Of a stretch of 64,000 bases of DNA, positions 63,636-64,000 are shown piece after piece. The DNA comes from JAGZEG01 sp963930185 (lineage in GTDB: Bacteria; Actinomycetota; Coriobacteriia; Coriobacteriales; UMGS124). Where the stretch lies: positions 182,628-246,627 of the forward strand of contig CAWVLT010000056.1 in NCBI GenBank assembly GCA_963930185.1, read 5' to 3'. The translations under genes and the position numbers were made by a program. Every line of letters begins with the position of its first letter. Position 1 is the stretch's first letter. The notes under the pieces were generated by a model. It was given only the letters and a program-made list of their open reading frames with translations, was not told the origin of the DNA and ran no database searches.

Positions 63636-64000
63636 GCACTCATACGCATCCGTATGACACAATAATACCGTCCGCACTCTAATATTCCATGAAAATGGAT
63701 ATTGCATCTACCGCATCGCACCCCCGTGTTTAATATATTACGTACTGCATACTTATCGCCGGCAGATGTAGGGGGCATCGTGACTCTTGGCGTGAAAACT
63801 GCGATAACTCACGAATATCAACAGCCTGTTCTTTTGGGTATTGGCGGAGCTTTCTTGCATACGCAATGGTTTACCAACGGCACCCTTGGTTCAACATGGC
63901 TTCCATACATTGACGGTTGAGTTTCAAACTCAGCGCTACGCCCACACTCATCGACACGTTCCCGCAGCTAACGCTACGGGACGGCGGCTCTCTTCGCCGG
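63636..64000. other. Last 365 bases without a supported gene
   Basis: A possible frame at 63702-63920 (72 codons) has no family resemblance and no good ribosome-binding site. AT-rich sequence at 63655-63760 includes several short palindromes (CCAT-GAAA-ATGG) and could be a promoter for a gene beyond the window. Confidence 0.4.

Noticed and set aside
63702..63920. A 72-codon plus-strand frame near the window end
   Set aside because: No family motif, no clear ribosome-binding site; kept only as a note in the last gap.

Overview
The window is GC-rich, gene-dense chromosomal DNA from an anaerobe that looks like a Coriobacteriia (Eggerthellaceae-type) actinobacterium. The evidence is the large set of paralogous Tat-exported FAD reductases of the fumarate/urocanate reductase type, most of them next to LuxR-type regulators with a multi-pass membrane N-terminus, plus a Tat-exported DmsA/DmsB/TorD molybdoenzyme set. 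No rRNA, tRNA, CRISPR array, integrase or intact insertion sequence was seen. The species is an inference.

Layout. 1-4 kb: end of a flavin reductase, a membrane LuxR regulator and an exported transglutaminase-like protein. 4.1-8.4 kb: an ogt-alkA repair pair, a toxin-antitoxin (TA) module, a decayed reductase tail, a phosphoesterase and a ferredoxin-type aldo/keto reductase. 8.5-13 kb: a HAD phosphatase and a divergent LuxR / FMN-FAD reductase pair. 13.2-18.1 kb: a PIN TA module and the torD-dmsB-dmsA cluster. 18.4-22.9 kb: a Fic-like regulator, a HigA antitoxin whose toxin is broken, a Nif11-type double-glycine leader protein with a zinc-ribbon tail, an acidic protein and a second PIN TA module. 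23-26 kb: a zinc/cadmium efflux operon with a perfect SmtB-type palindrome. 26-30.4 kb: two stand-alone TorD-like chaperones around an AraC regulator, a ketopantoate reductase and a BrnTA module. 30.5-38.8 kb: an exported PNPOx-like protein and two flavin reductases interleaved with a histidine kinase and an OmpR-type regulator; matching TTAA-N7-TTAA sites lie at their promoters. 38.8-40.9 kb: mostly non-coding DNA with a small inverted-repeat element, a C12 tract, a SHOCT protein, another TA module and an AT-rich island. 40.9-50.2 kb: three flavin reductases, two with divergent LuxR regulators, and a probable type I toxin. 50.5-55.3 kb: a dicarboxylate-type symporter with an unusual N-terminal domain, a YdcF-like protein, a LysR regulator and a deletion scar joining fragments of a LuxR gene and a reductase gene. 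55.4-64 kb: an AlbA_2-type regulator with four 11-bp repeats that can shift its frame, another reductase/LuxR pair, a PNPOx-like protein and amt-glnB.

Together the genes suggest a cell that exports many flavin reductases, each probably using a different small organic electron acceptor and each switched by its own membrane sensor. Metal efflux, nitrogen uptake and TA modules fill the spaces between. Remnants of reductase and regulator genes show that this repertoire is turning over.
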